DNA of 24,672 nt, taken from an uncultured euryarchaeote. GTDB lineage: Archaea > Thermoplasmatota > Poseidoniia > Poseidoniales > Poseidoniaceae. The notes under the pieces are model-generated. The model had not been told where the DNA came from. It ran no database searches and was given only the letters and a program-made list of their open reading frames with translations. This document shows positions 1 to 7,137 of the stretch, piece by piece. Location of the stretch: NCBI GenBank assembly GCA_937897365.1, contig CALCOP010000208.1, positions 1-24,672 of the forward strand, given 5' to 3'. Every line of letters begins with the position of its first letter. Within the stretch, counting starts at the first letter, position 1. The position numbers and the translations under genes were made by a program.

Positions 1-72
1 GGTCGAGTTATGACCTACGGTGAGCTGATGAACGAAAACCCATCTGGAACGGGGGTTGTTATTCTTGGATGA
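1..72 (+). CDS. rpl18e: Ribosomal protein L18e (eL18), C-terminal fragment
   Basis: The window opens inside a reading frame that gives GRVMTYGELMNENPSGTGV followed by VILG and TGA at 70-72. A closing segment of the form 'ELxxENPxGxxVxII' is typical of the C-terminus of archaeal L18e, a large-subunit ribosomal protein. The identification is supported mainly by position: L18e directly precedes L13, S9 and Rpb10 in the conserved archaeal operon, exactly as here. The stop overlaps the proposed L13 start by a few bases, which suggests translational coupling. The 5' part lies outside the window, so the fold and length cannot be checked. Confidence 0.8.
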   Translation, partial: GRVMTYGELMNENPSGTGVVILG

Positions 73-550
73 AACAACCTATGTTTTTGACGCTAAAGAC
101 CTCGTTCTTGGCCGTCTAGCATCCGCTTCTGCAGACATTCTGTTGAAGGCAGCTCGTGAACACCGTGATGATAAAGTCATTATTATCAATGCTGAAAAAG
201 CAATTGTAAGTGGCCGACCACGCTCAGTTCTCGACACATACCATGCAAAATATGAGCTAAATCACGCCCGTAAAGGTCCGTTTTTCCCTCGTATGCCTGA
301 CATGATACTCAAAAGAGCAGTTCGTGGAATGTTGCCTTATCAAAAGAAGAGCAGTGGCCGTCGTGCATTACGCAACTTGCGTGTTGAAATCGGATGTCCT
401 GCTCACCTTTCCGGAGATCTTCCAGAAGGCCACCAGGCCGGCGACGACTCGAAGTTTAGAAAGGAACTTCCTGAGCGATTTATCACTCTTGGAGATATTA
501 GCGCCAACCTTGGTGCACCATCCCACCGTTGGACCGGAGGTGAGCAATGA
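65..550 (+). CDS. rpl13: Ribosomal protein L13 (uL13)
   Basis: Large-subunit ribosomal protein. The signature DAKDLVLGRLAS near the N-terminus, VIINAEKAIVSG, and a GMLPYQKKSSGRRALRNL segment followed by an EIGCP-like strand match archaeal L13. I choose TTG at 65 as the start because the stretch GGGGG at 51-55 gives a plausible ribosome-binding site about 9 nt away and because family members begin just before the 'DAxxLxLGRLAS' strand. No in-frame ATG is available there, and TTG at 56 is an alternative. The product is about 161 residues, somewhat longer than many archaeal homologues because of an acidic C-terminal extension (around HLSGDLPEGHQAGDD). It overlaps the end of L18e and abuts S9, so it belongs to the same operon. 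Confidence 0.93.
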   Translation: MDETTYVFDAKDLVLGRLASASADILLKAAREHRDDKVIIINAEKAIVSGRPRSVLDTYHAKYELNHARKGPFFPRMPDMILKRAVRGMLPYQKKSSGRRALRNLRVEIGCPAHLSGDLPEGHQAGDDSKFRKELPERFITLGDISANLGAPSHRWTGGEQ

Positions 551-984
551 TGGCTCGTAAAAAGCAAAAAACTGTAGAATCTTCAGGTAAGCGAAAGACC
601 GCAGTTGCACGCGCATCACTCAAGGCTGGAAAAGGCCGAGTGCGTGTCAACAGCACCCCTATCGAAATCTTGCAACCAGCACTTGCTCGACGTAAGTCGA
701 TGGAACCATTGGTTATTGCAGATGCAATGAACCGATTGAGCAAAGTCGATATCAATATCACCACTCTTGGTGGAGGAATTATGGGTCAGACCGATGCTAT
801 CCGAACCGCAATTGCACGTGGACTTGTTCACTACAACGGCGGCGCTGAAGGAATCGATGAAGAACTCAGAGACGAATATCTTCGTTTTGATCGTAGCCTC
901 TTAGTTAACGATCCACGACGCAAGGAACCAAAGCACCAACTTGGACGCGGTGCTCGTCGAAAGAAGCAGAAGTCCTATCGATGA
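550..984 (+). CDS. rps9: Ribosomal protein S9 (uS9)
   Basis: Small-subunit ribosomal protein whose C-terminal tail reaches the P-site tRNA. Diagnostic features are GKRKTAVARASLKAGKGRVR at the N-terminus, TTLGGGIMGQTDAIRTAIAR in the middle, and the basic tail ending RRKKQKSYR. The final SYR tripeptide is nearly universal in archaeal and eukaryotic S9. A strong ribosome-binding site, GGAGGTGA at 536-543, lies just upstream. ATG at 550 has better spacing (7 nt from GGAGGTG) than ATG at 547, which overlaps the L13 stop codon; both are possible. About 144 residues. Confidence 0.96.
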   Translation: MARKKQKTVESSGKRKTAVARASLKAGKGRVRVNSTPIEILQPALARRKSMEPLVIADAMNRLSKVDINITTLGGGIMGQTDAIRTAIARGLVHYNGGAEGIDEELRDEYLRFDRSLLVNDPRRKEPKHQLGRGARRKKQKSYR

Positions 985-993
985 GGTGAGATG

Positions 994-1197
994 ATGATTA
1001 TACCAATACGATGTTTTAGTTGCGGGGCTGTAATTGCTCATAAGTGGGAAGAATTCCAAGAATTGCAAGTCGCAGGCGTAGAAGTCGCCGACGCACTTGA
1101 TAAAGTCGGTTTGAAGCGTTACTGTTGCCGCCGTATGTATGTGGGTCATATTGACCTTATTTACGAAACTGCACCTTTCAGTACCTCCATTCAATGA
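994..1197 (+). CDS. rpoN: DNA-directed RNA polymerase subunit N (Rpb10)
   Basis: Small zinc-binding subunit that clamps Rpb3/Rpb11-like subunits in archaeal and eukaryotic RNA polymerase. The sequence shows the conserved CFSCG at the N-terminus and the atypical zinc ligand pair RYCCRRM near the middle, the hallmark of the family. Family members start MIIPxRC, which favours ATG at 994 over the adjacent ATG at 991. GAGGTG at 983-988 is then a ribosome-binding site with 5 nt spacing, whereas ATG 991 would almost touch it. About 67 residues, normal for the family. It follows S9 by 9 bases, in the standard archaeal order. Confidence 0.96.
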   Translation: MIIPIRCFSCGAVIAHKWEEFQELQVAGVEVADALDKVGLKRYCCRRMYVGHIDLIYETAPFSTSIQ

Positions 1198-1208
1198 GAA
1201 CACAATCG

Positions 1209-1283
1209 GGGCCCGTGGGTTAGCTTGGCCTATACTTGGCGGCTGGGGGCCGTCAGACCCCAGTTCAAATCTGGGCGGGCCCA
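1209..1283 (+). tRNA. tRNA-Pro (anticodon GGG)
   Basis: A full cloverleaf can be folded by eye. The acceptor stem GGGCCCG (1209-1215) pairs perfectly with CGGGCCC (1276-1282), followed by discriminator A1283. The anticodon stem GGCGG (1238-1242) pairs with CCGTC (1250-1254) around the loop CTGGGGG, giving anticodon GGG at 1245-1247, which reads proline CCC. The T arm is CCCAG-TTCAAAT-CTGGG. The D arm has A14, GG18-19 and a U.U pair at 13-22. The variable loop has only four bases. CCA is not encoded and no intron is visible. It starts 11 bases after rpoN, so it is probably co-transcribed with the ribosomal operon. Confidence 0.95.
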
Positions 1284-1317
1284 CTCGATGACATTGCAAC
1301 CAATGTGAGATAAACTG

Positions 1318-1325
1318 CTTTTTTT
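1318..1325 (+). terminator. T-tract terminator after the ribosomal operon / tRNA-Pro
   Basis: An uninterrupted run of eight T residues lies about 35 bases after the tRNA 3' end and before the next gene's promoter. Archaeal RNA polymerase terminates efficiently at T-tracts without a hairpin. No strong stem-loop precedes it. Confidence 0.55.
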
Positions 1326-1343
1326 CAGACCGGTAACCTTTGG

Positions 1344-1351
1344 TTTGATAT
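1344..1351 (+). promoter_or_regulatory. TATA-like box TTTGATAT for the gene at 1374
   Basis: TTTGATAT starts exactly 30 nt before the ATG at 1374. No Shine-Dalgarno sequence has suitable spacing, so transcription should begin at or near the ATG (leaderless mRNA). The same octamer recurs 32 nt before the ATG at 23580, and TTTGATAA lies 30 nt before the ATG at 10698. Confidence 0.6.
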
Positions 1352-1373
1352 GGGGCTTTGAAAAGTAGGAACC

Positions 1374-4300
1374 ATGCGAACCGTTCGGGCCCTGTGTTTG
1401 ATTGCTCTTCTCCTGCTCACGCCGCTCTCTTTTATGATTGCACCAACGATGGCTGCGGATACCTCGGTCAACACCAATACCACCTGGTCTGGTGACGTTG
1501 TCCTTTCTGGAAATGTCACGGTGATGAACGGTTCGACTCTTACCCTTTCGCCCGGGACAACTGTTGACGGCGGCGATGGGTACTGGATTCGAGTCGACGG
1601 TACACTTGAAGCATCAAATGCACATTTTTACTCATCACAAACACCCGTAACCGCAGGTTCTCATGGTGCTGGCCTGTGGACGGGAATTTATGTCGCAAGC
1701 AAGGGACACGCTGTTTTGAATGAAGTTAGCATCGAGAATGCCAAAACTGCAATCAAGGTTGATGGTCAATTGACCGCCTTCAAAACCACAGTCAAGGATG
1801 CTTATATCGGGGTCAACGTTATCGGTTCCGCAGACATTGAAATTCTCAATGCCGAACACATTGATTACGATGTTATACGAAATTCTGGACATCTCAATCT
1901 TACTTCAGGAACCTTTACTGATATTGCAGGAGGAATATGGTCGACCGGAGAGAGTGTTGTTGATACTCTAACTCTTTCTCAAGCGGGAACAGGACTGCGT
2001 TCAACAAGCGGTTCCCTGACTGCATCCGGAGTCGGTTTCTTTGACACAACCGTCGCAATTGCAAGCCAACAAGGTGCATCAACAACTGTTGAAAGCTTGA
2101 CGGGCGACAACGTTGCCCTCCTCATTGATGCAGCTGACAGTGATGATTTGACAGTCTCTACTGGCGCTGTTTCAGGGCAACGTCTTCTTCTCGCAAATGG
2201 GGCAAACTCATTTGCAATCGATGACATTGTATTTGAGGGCAAACTCTCGGAAACACTTGCTGTCGTAGACCAAAGGTGCATGGGCACATGCAGTTGGTCC
2301 AATGTTGAAATTTCAAATGTTACCAACGGTATTTCCCTTTCAGGTTCTGGCAATCATAGTTTTACCAGCCTTGACATTACGGCAACAGAACGTGGGCTTG
2401 AAGGAACTGGGGATGGCAATATTCACCTCGGCTCGACAAACCTCACTGCAGGTATGAAAGGTATCGAGATGCGAGATCCGAGCAGTACATTTGACCAGGT
2501 ATCAATCACCATGACATCACATACTTCGACAGCGGTTGACGTTCTTGATGGAATCCACCAATGGACTTCTGTAACTGCCTCAAAGGGTTACTTAGCCTCG
2601 GACCTTTCTTCGATTGGACTGAAGGCTTGGTATACATCTCTTGACATCGACGCATTATCCTTGGTTCATTTTGCAAACGGTATTGTTGCCGATCATTCAG
2701 ATATCTCCAGTCAATCAATCTCTGTTCAGGATGGAAAGGGTGTAGGTATTGATTTAGAGCAAAGTTCGGTTCGCACAGACACGCTGAACACCCGAGCGTA
2801 TCCTGAAGGCGTAACTTTGACACAATCATCGCAACTTCATGTTTCTGACTGGACTGCAGCAACGCATACATCCCCTCTTTCAATCAGCACGTATTCTACA
2901 GCAATTATTCGAGATTTCCAACCTCAAAACACACAGCCATCTTCATCGGACGCACTTGGGGATGGGATACTCATCTATGGTGGCTCAACTACTGCTAATA
3001 TCGCTGTATCCTCATCATCATATCTTGAGGAAACACCAGTGACGTTCACCGATTTGGCAGGAAATCCTGTTGAGGCAACCATCCATGTCCACGGATTCTC
3101 TCTGCAGAGTGATACGAATGGTGCAGCAACTCTCCCACTGCTCAGCAGCGGCTCCTCAGTCGATGTTACACTTGCGGGAGCAGGTGTCAGAGTCGTTCTT
3201 TTCGGATCACAAATTGGCCAATCGGTTCAAGTCCCAGTCATCCCTCAAGGTGATTGGACAATTGCTTCGGGGCAGTTTGTATTCCTTGGTCCACGGCCGG
3301 ATGGGTCTCCTCACACAATGTCTGGTGACCTCACATTGTCCACAGGCAGTGGCCTTGAATTATCAGGGACGACACTCGCACTCCCTTCCGATGGAATTGT
3401 TGAGGTAGAAGGTTCAGGTGAATTAACCGGTAGCGACTCCACTCTTCGAGCAAACAGTATTTCTTTGGGACTTGACTCAACACTTACTGAAGCGGATGCA
3501 GGATTGGGATTAACCCTTGAAGCGAATGTCACTTGGGTTTGCCAAACAAAACGTGTAGTCGTTAATGTCATCATCACGGGTTCTCTTCTTCTCCAACCCG
3601 GATGTTCAGTAGAGATGCTTGAAGGTAGTGTAGAAGGTACTGTGACTGCATTGACAAGCGCCGAATTAACTGTTCTCTCTTCGCTTCAACTTACGGTTTT
3701 GGACAAAGGCACTCCAGTTGAAGGTGCCCTGATTTCCATCGATGGTTCAGTAACAAATACCGATTCAAACGGTGAGGTTTCAACCACAGCGACCGCTCGA
3801 TATGTGAACGATAATTCCCAAACTACAGGAGGTATCAAAAATATCAACTTACAGATTGGCTCGTTTATGGATTTCGTTACTTGGGACTCTTCCACTTCTT
3901 TCGAACATACTTTCATGGCTTCAACCCTTACACCTGGTTCCTTAACAAGTTGGCTTGTCTTAGAAGCACAGTGGAGCCCTTATTTCCTCGATGGGGATTT
4001 ATCCGTTGCTGCTTCGGGTACATTAACCATCGATGACGGCGTTTCTTTACGAATTTCAGACGGTAGTCAAATCAGTGTCGATGGTCGAATTGATGCCGGT
4101 GCTGCAACGCTCTCATCGACCGGTCTTGGTTCAAGATGGGGCGGATTCGTGATGGGCGGGGCTGGTTCAACACTCGATTTGACTCAAACCTCGATTTTTG
4201 AAGCTTCACCAGCACTAAGCGCCGATAGTCAAGGCACTTTCATCGGGGACGGACTTACTATAGCTCGCTCTTCAGGTGCAGAGCCTTTGATTTCCATCAA

Positions 4301-6059
4301 CAGTAACAGTCAAGCGAACATTACGCTGAAGAATGCCCACCTGTATGATGCCGGAAATGGGTGTATCAAAGCCTTCCCCTCTGCTACTGAATTAACGCTT
4401 TCTGGAGTCATACTTGAATCATGCAACGGGATAGGCTTATGGGCGCGTCAAATCACCCTTCATGTTGATGAAATTTCTATTGGAAGCAACATTACGACCG
4501 GACTTGATTTGACGGGAGTAACTGGAACAGTACGTCACGTCGATGCCCTTGCCTTTGACGGGGTTGGTAACATCGTGGCTTTAGATTCAATCGACGGGGA
4601 TTTCTCTGTATCGCATCTGAACGGAACTGTAGGTCAAAGTGCTGGAATTACGGGGGCAAACAGCCGTGATATTCAGTTGAGTCATATCCAACTCACCGGT
4701 TCTCCAGGACTTGACTTTGATAATTCAGCAGGTACCATTGATCATGTTATCTTGAATGGCCCCGGTTCCGGTACGGCTTTCATCAGTCACCATGGTCGAA
4801 CGTCTGATTCACTTATTGTCGAAGACATCATCGCCTTTTCTTACTCGGTCGGCATCGATTTACATTCCGACGAAGGCGACAGTGCATTGGCTCCATTCAT
4901 TTTACGAAACCCAGATATCATTGCCTCTACAGTCCTTTCTTCAGAAAATTATCCGGCTCGTGTTGAAGGCGGCGTCACGTATGGTATCATCTCAGCGTCA
5001 GGTAGCATTTCCATCGACCTTATCGATACCACAACCGAGAATCCGTCGATGTATGACGGCGCTGAATTGAGAACTTGGAATACGTACACTCTCAATGCGA
5101 AGTTAAACGGAGTACTCACCGATGTTGATTTTACAATTGTAACAGAAGGATTGACTCCAGTGTTTACAACAACCGTTTCTGGCACATCCCCGTTGGTTGA
5201 ATTACCGGTCGCTTATGCAGGAAACGGTACATCCTCACAAACGTCTCTGTTTTCAATCAGGACACATGCACCCGACCTTCCAGATGTAAGCAAGTTGTGG
5301 AATGACACTGCAAACACCACGATTGAATTGACTTTGGTTGCGAACAACCCCCCGACTGTGGAAATAACTGAACCCTACTCAGGTCAGCGTGTTATGGAAT
5401 CTGTTCATCTTCTCGCAGCAGCTCAATACGCTGATGATTTAGACAATCCTGCAGATTTGGTTTTGGTTTGGATTATCACGGACTCTTCAGGAGTAGAAGT
5501 CATGCGTGGTCCGAGCGAACCTCAATACAACATCACTGATTTGCAGTATGGATTGTATGTTCTTGAACTCCGAGTCACCGACACATTAGGTGCCACATCA
5601 ACGACTGCAGTTGATTTTGAAGTAACGGAACTCGATAGTGACGGAGATTGGACCAATACTTGCGTTTTCACTCTTGAGACCGGTGTTTGGTTCGATTCAA
5701 CCAACGGTTATTCTTGCGGGCCAAACAGCGAAGACACGGACGATGATAATGACGGCCATCCCGACACTCGTGATGCATGGCCAGTTGACCCATGTGCGTG
5801 GCAAGATACCGACAACGATGGTCAGCCGAACACCGTTGCATGTCCTGAAGGGTTCACGACCTATCTTACCGAAGATCAAGACGATGACGGCGATGGCGTG
5901 CTGGATTCCCAGGAGAACGAATCACCATCAGAAAGCGGTGATTTTTCTACAGGAACATTGTTGCTTCTGGTTCTCATTTTTGCAGCGATTGCCTTGTTTA
6001 TGACTCGAATGAAACGCGGCGGTGGCGAGCTTGGAGCAATTGATGAACGGCACCTATGA
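1374..6059 (+). CDS. Giant secreted beta-helix surface protein with Ca-binding repeats and C-terminal anchor
   Basis: A 1561-residue protein expected to be exported and held in the membrane by its C-terminus. An N-terminal Sec signal (hydrophobic residues 6-23, probable cleavage after TMAA at 28) is followed by many short repeats rich in Ser, Thr, Gly, Asp and hydrophobics, such as GSTLTLSPGTTVDGG and WIRVDGTLEASN, as in right-handed parallel beta-helices. Two carboxypeptidase-regulatory-like beta-sandwich segments appear near residues 555-600 and 780-810. An Ig/PKD-like domain (NNPPTVEITEPYSG) begins near 1324. Residues about 1420-1513 are Asp-rich thrombospondin-3-like Ca sites (DTDDDNDGHPD, DTDNDGQPN) interspersed with cysteines. 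A membrane helix at about 1526-1545 precedes a short basic tail. Substrate or binding partner is not evident; adhesion or polymer binding is inference. It lies upstream of, and probably co-transcribed with, the gene at 6069. Confidence 0.85.
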   Translation: MRTVRALCLIALLLLTPLSFMIAPTMAADTSVNTNTTWSGDVVLSGNVTVMNGSTLTLSPGTTVDGGDGYWIRVDGTLEASNAHFYSSQTPVTAGSHGAGLWTGIYVASKGHAVLNEVSIENAKTAIKVDGQLTAFKTTVKDAYIGVNVIGSADIEILNAEHIDYDVIRNSGHLNLTSGTFTDIAGGIWSTGESVVDTLTLSQAGTGLRSTSGSLTASGVGFFDTTVAIASQQGASTTVESLTGDNVALLIDAADSDDLTVSTGAVSGQRLLLANGANSFAIDDIVFEGKLSETLAVVDQRCMGTCSWSNVEISNVTNGISLSGSGNHSFTSLDITATERGLEGTGDGNIHLGSTNLTAGMKGIEMRDPSSTFDQVSITMTSHTSTAVDVLDGIHQWTSVTASKGYLASDLSSIGLKAWYTSLDIDALSLVHFANGIVADHSDISSQSISVQDGKGVGIDLEQSSVRTDTLNTRAYPEGVTLTQSSQLHVSDWTAATHTSPLSISTYSTAIIRDFQPQNTQPSSSDALGDGILIYGGSTTANIAVSSSSYLEETPVTFTDLAGNPVEATIHVHGFSLQSDTNGAATLPLLSSGSSVDVTLAGAGVRVVLFGSQIGQSVQVPVIPQGDWTIASGQFVFLGPRPDGSPHTMSGDLTLSTGSGLELSGTTLALPSDGIVEVEGSGELTGSDSTLRANSISLGLDSTLTEADAGLGLTLEANVTWVCQTKRVVVNVIITGSLLLQPGCSVEMLEGSVEGTVTALTSAELTVLSSLQLTVLDKGTPVEGALISIDGSVTNTDSNGEVSTTATARYVNDNSQTTGGIKNINLQIGSFMDFVTWDSSTSFEHTFMASTLTPGSLTSWLVLEAQWSPYFLDGDLSVAASGTLTIDDGVSLRISDGSQISVDGRIDAGAATLSSTGLGSRWGGFVMGGAGSTLDLTQTSIFEASPALSADSQGTFIGDGLTIARSSGAEPLISINSNSQANITLKNAHLYDAGNGCIKAFPSATELTLSGVILESCNGIGLWARQITLHVDEISIGSNITTGLDLTGVTGTVRHVDALAFDGVGNIVALDSIDGDFSVSHLNGTVGQSAGITGANSRDIQLSHIQLTGSPGLDFDNSAGTIDHVILNGPGSGTAFISHHGRTSDSLIVEDIIAFSYSVGIDLHSDEGDSALAPFILRNPDIIASTVLSSENYPARVEGGVTYGIISASGSISIDLIDTTTENPSMYDGAELRTWNTYTLNAKLNGVLTDVDFTIVTEGLTPVFTTTVSGTSPLVELPVAYAGNGTSSQTSLFSIRTHAPDLPDVSKLWNDTANTTIELTLVANNPPTVEITEPYSGQRVMESVHLLAAAQYADDLDNPADLVLVWIITDSSGVEVMRGPSEPQYNITDLQYGLYVLELRVTDTLGATSTTAVDFEVTELDSDGDWTNTCVFTLETGVWFDSTNGYSCGPNSEDTDDDNDGHPDTRDAWPVDPCAWQDTDNDGQPNTVACPEGFTTYLTEDQDDDGDGVLDSQENESPSESGDFSTGTLLLLVLIFAAIALFMTRMKRGGGELGAIDERHL

Positions 6060-6068
6060 GGCATTGAA

Positions 6069-6641
6069 ATGGCTGAAGACCTTCTCCTGTCTGCGAACAC
6101 TGTCGCAGCAGCAGCCGTTTTTATTCTCGGCCTCATTGTAGCATGGGATGCATTTTGGTTGACGCGCCAAAGAACCGACATACCAACATTGGGGGAACTG
6201 AGTAATGGAGGCTTTGCTTGGCAAAGTGAAGGGCCGCATGAAGTGATTCGGCAGTGGGGTAACCTTGCTTCAATGGCAGCAATGATCGCTCTACCATGGG
6301 CGCTTATAGGCGTCTCAAATACCAGCTATTGGTATGCAATTGTCTGGGATACATTCCTGTCACTTCACATTATTTCTCTTCTCATTCCGAAACGCTATGC
6401 TATCACTCGAACGCATTTGTTTGCAGACGGACAGCGTTATTCTTGGTCCCGATTACGCCTTACTCGCCGTCAACCGGCTCGCCGGATTATGTTGTTACGT
6501 CAAGGCTGGGGCATCTTTGGTCCGCTTCCACTTGGGGGTGGAAAAAACGACTTATCGGTTGCCCGAAGTCGTATAGAAACGGTTCTGGATTCTCAGTCGA
6601 ATTGGTCACAAGATGGTTTTCAACAATCACAGGAAGAATAG
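6069..6641 (+). CDS. Small membrane protein with PH-like cytoplasmic domain (hypothetical)
   Basis: A 190-residue protein with a first hydrophobic helix at about 8-30 and two more at about 65-105, followed by a soluble C-terminal half. The segment YAITRTHLFADGQRYSWSRL and the following RIMLLRQGWG-FGPLPLGG resemble the strand pattern of bacterial PH-like (DUF5673/YdbT-like) membrane-associated domains, in which 'xITxxGLxxxxxxYxWxxI' starts the fold. I do not recognise a specific family. It follows the giant surface protein by 9 bases with GAGG at 6058-6061 as ribosome-binding site, so the two are likely one transcript. A role in membrane organisation or in handling the neighbour is only inferred. 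Confidence 0.72.
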   Translation: MAEDLLLSANTVAAAAVFILGLIVAWDAFWLTRQRTDIPTLGELSNGGFAWQSEGPHEVIRQWGNLASMAAMIALPWALIGVSNTSYWYAIVWDTFLSLHIISLLIPKRYAITRTHLFADGQRYSWSRLRLTRRQPARRIMLLRQGWGIFGPLPLGGGKNDLSVARSRIETVLDSQSNWSQDGFQQSQEE

Positions 6642-6677
6642 CGTTATTCTCAATAAGTGCCTTGTTTAGCAGAACAT

Positions 6678-7106
6678 ATGGAATGGACGCGAAGCGGCGA
6701 AGATTTGTTTGTGCGTATTGATGCGAATGAGGAAATACACTCGACTTTACGAGCACTTGCAGATGAAGTTGGATTTAATGCTGCAGCAATTACCAGCGGA
6801 ATTGGCAGGACACGGGAGAACATATATGGATACATGGATGAACAAGGCGTTTACCAACGCCGTCATCTCAAATCCCCCTCGGAACTGGTCAGTTTGTCAG
6901 GAAATATTGCACGCACTCAGGATGGTAAGGCATTCACTCACATTCATTGCTGTTGGTCTGACGACGACAATAATGTCCACGCAGGCCATATGTTCGAATC
7001 GACAGTTCACGTCGTGGGCGAACTCCACATTCGCATACTCTCACAGGCGATTATGACCCGCTGCCCATTACCTGATGTTGAACTCTTAGGATTACGATTT
7101 TCGTGA
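6678..7106 (+). CDS. PPC-domain (DUF296) protein
   Basis: A 142-residue single-domain member of the PPC/DUF296 family, best known from plant AT-hook proteins but widespread as stand-alone trimeric proteins in archaea and bacteria. Seen directly: the family N-terminus (LFVRIDANEEIHSTLRALA), AAITSGIGR, and the core THIHCCWSDDDNNVHAGH followed by a VHVVGELHI strand. His88, His90 and His104 match the positions that bind a metal in prokaryotic homologues. ATG at 6678 is chosen because the family begins a few residues before this first strand; GTG at 6657 is an in-frame alternative. Molecular function is unknown for the family. It lies 31 bases ahead of ligA on the same strand, probably in one transcript. 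Confidence 0.85.
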   Translation: MEWTRSGEDLFVRIDANEEIHSTLRALADEVGFNAAAITSGIGRTRENIYGYMDEQGVYQRRHLKSPSELVSLSGNIARTQDGKAFTHIHCCWSDDDNNVHAGHMFESTVHVVGELHIRILSQAIMTRCPLPDVELLGLRFS

Positions 7107-7137
7107 TGTTCATAGCCTGTGGCAGAGGTGCATAAAC

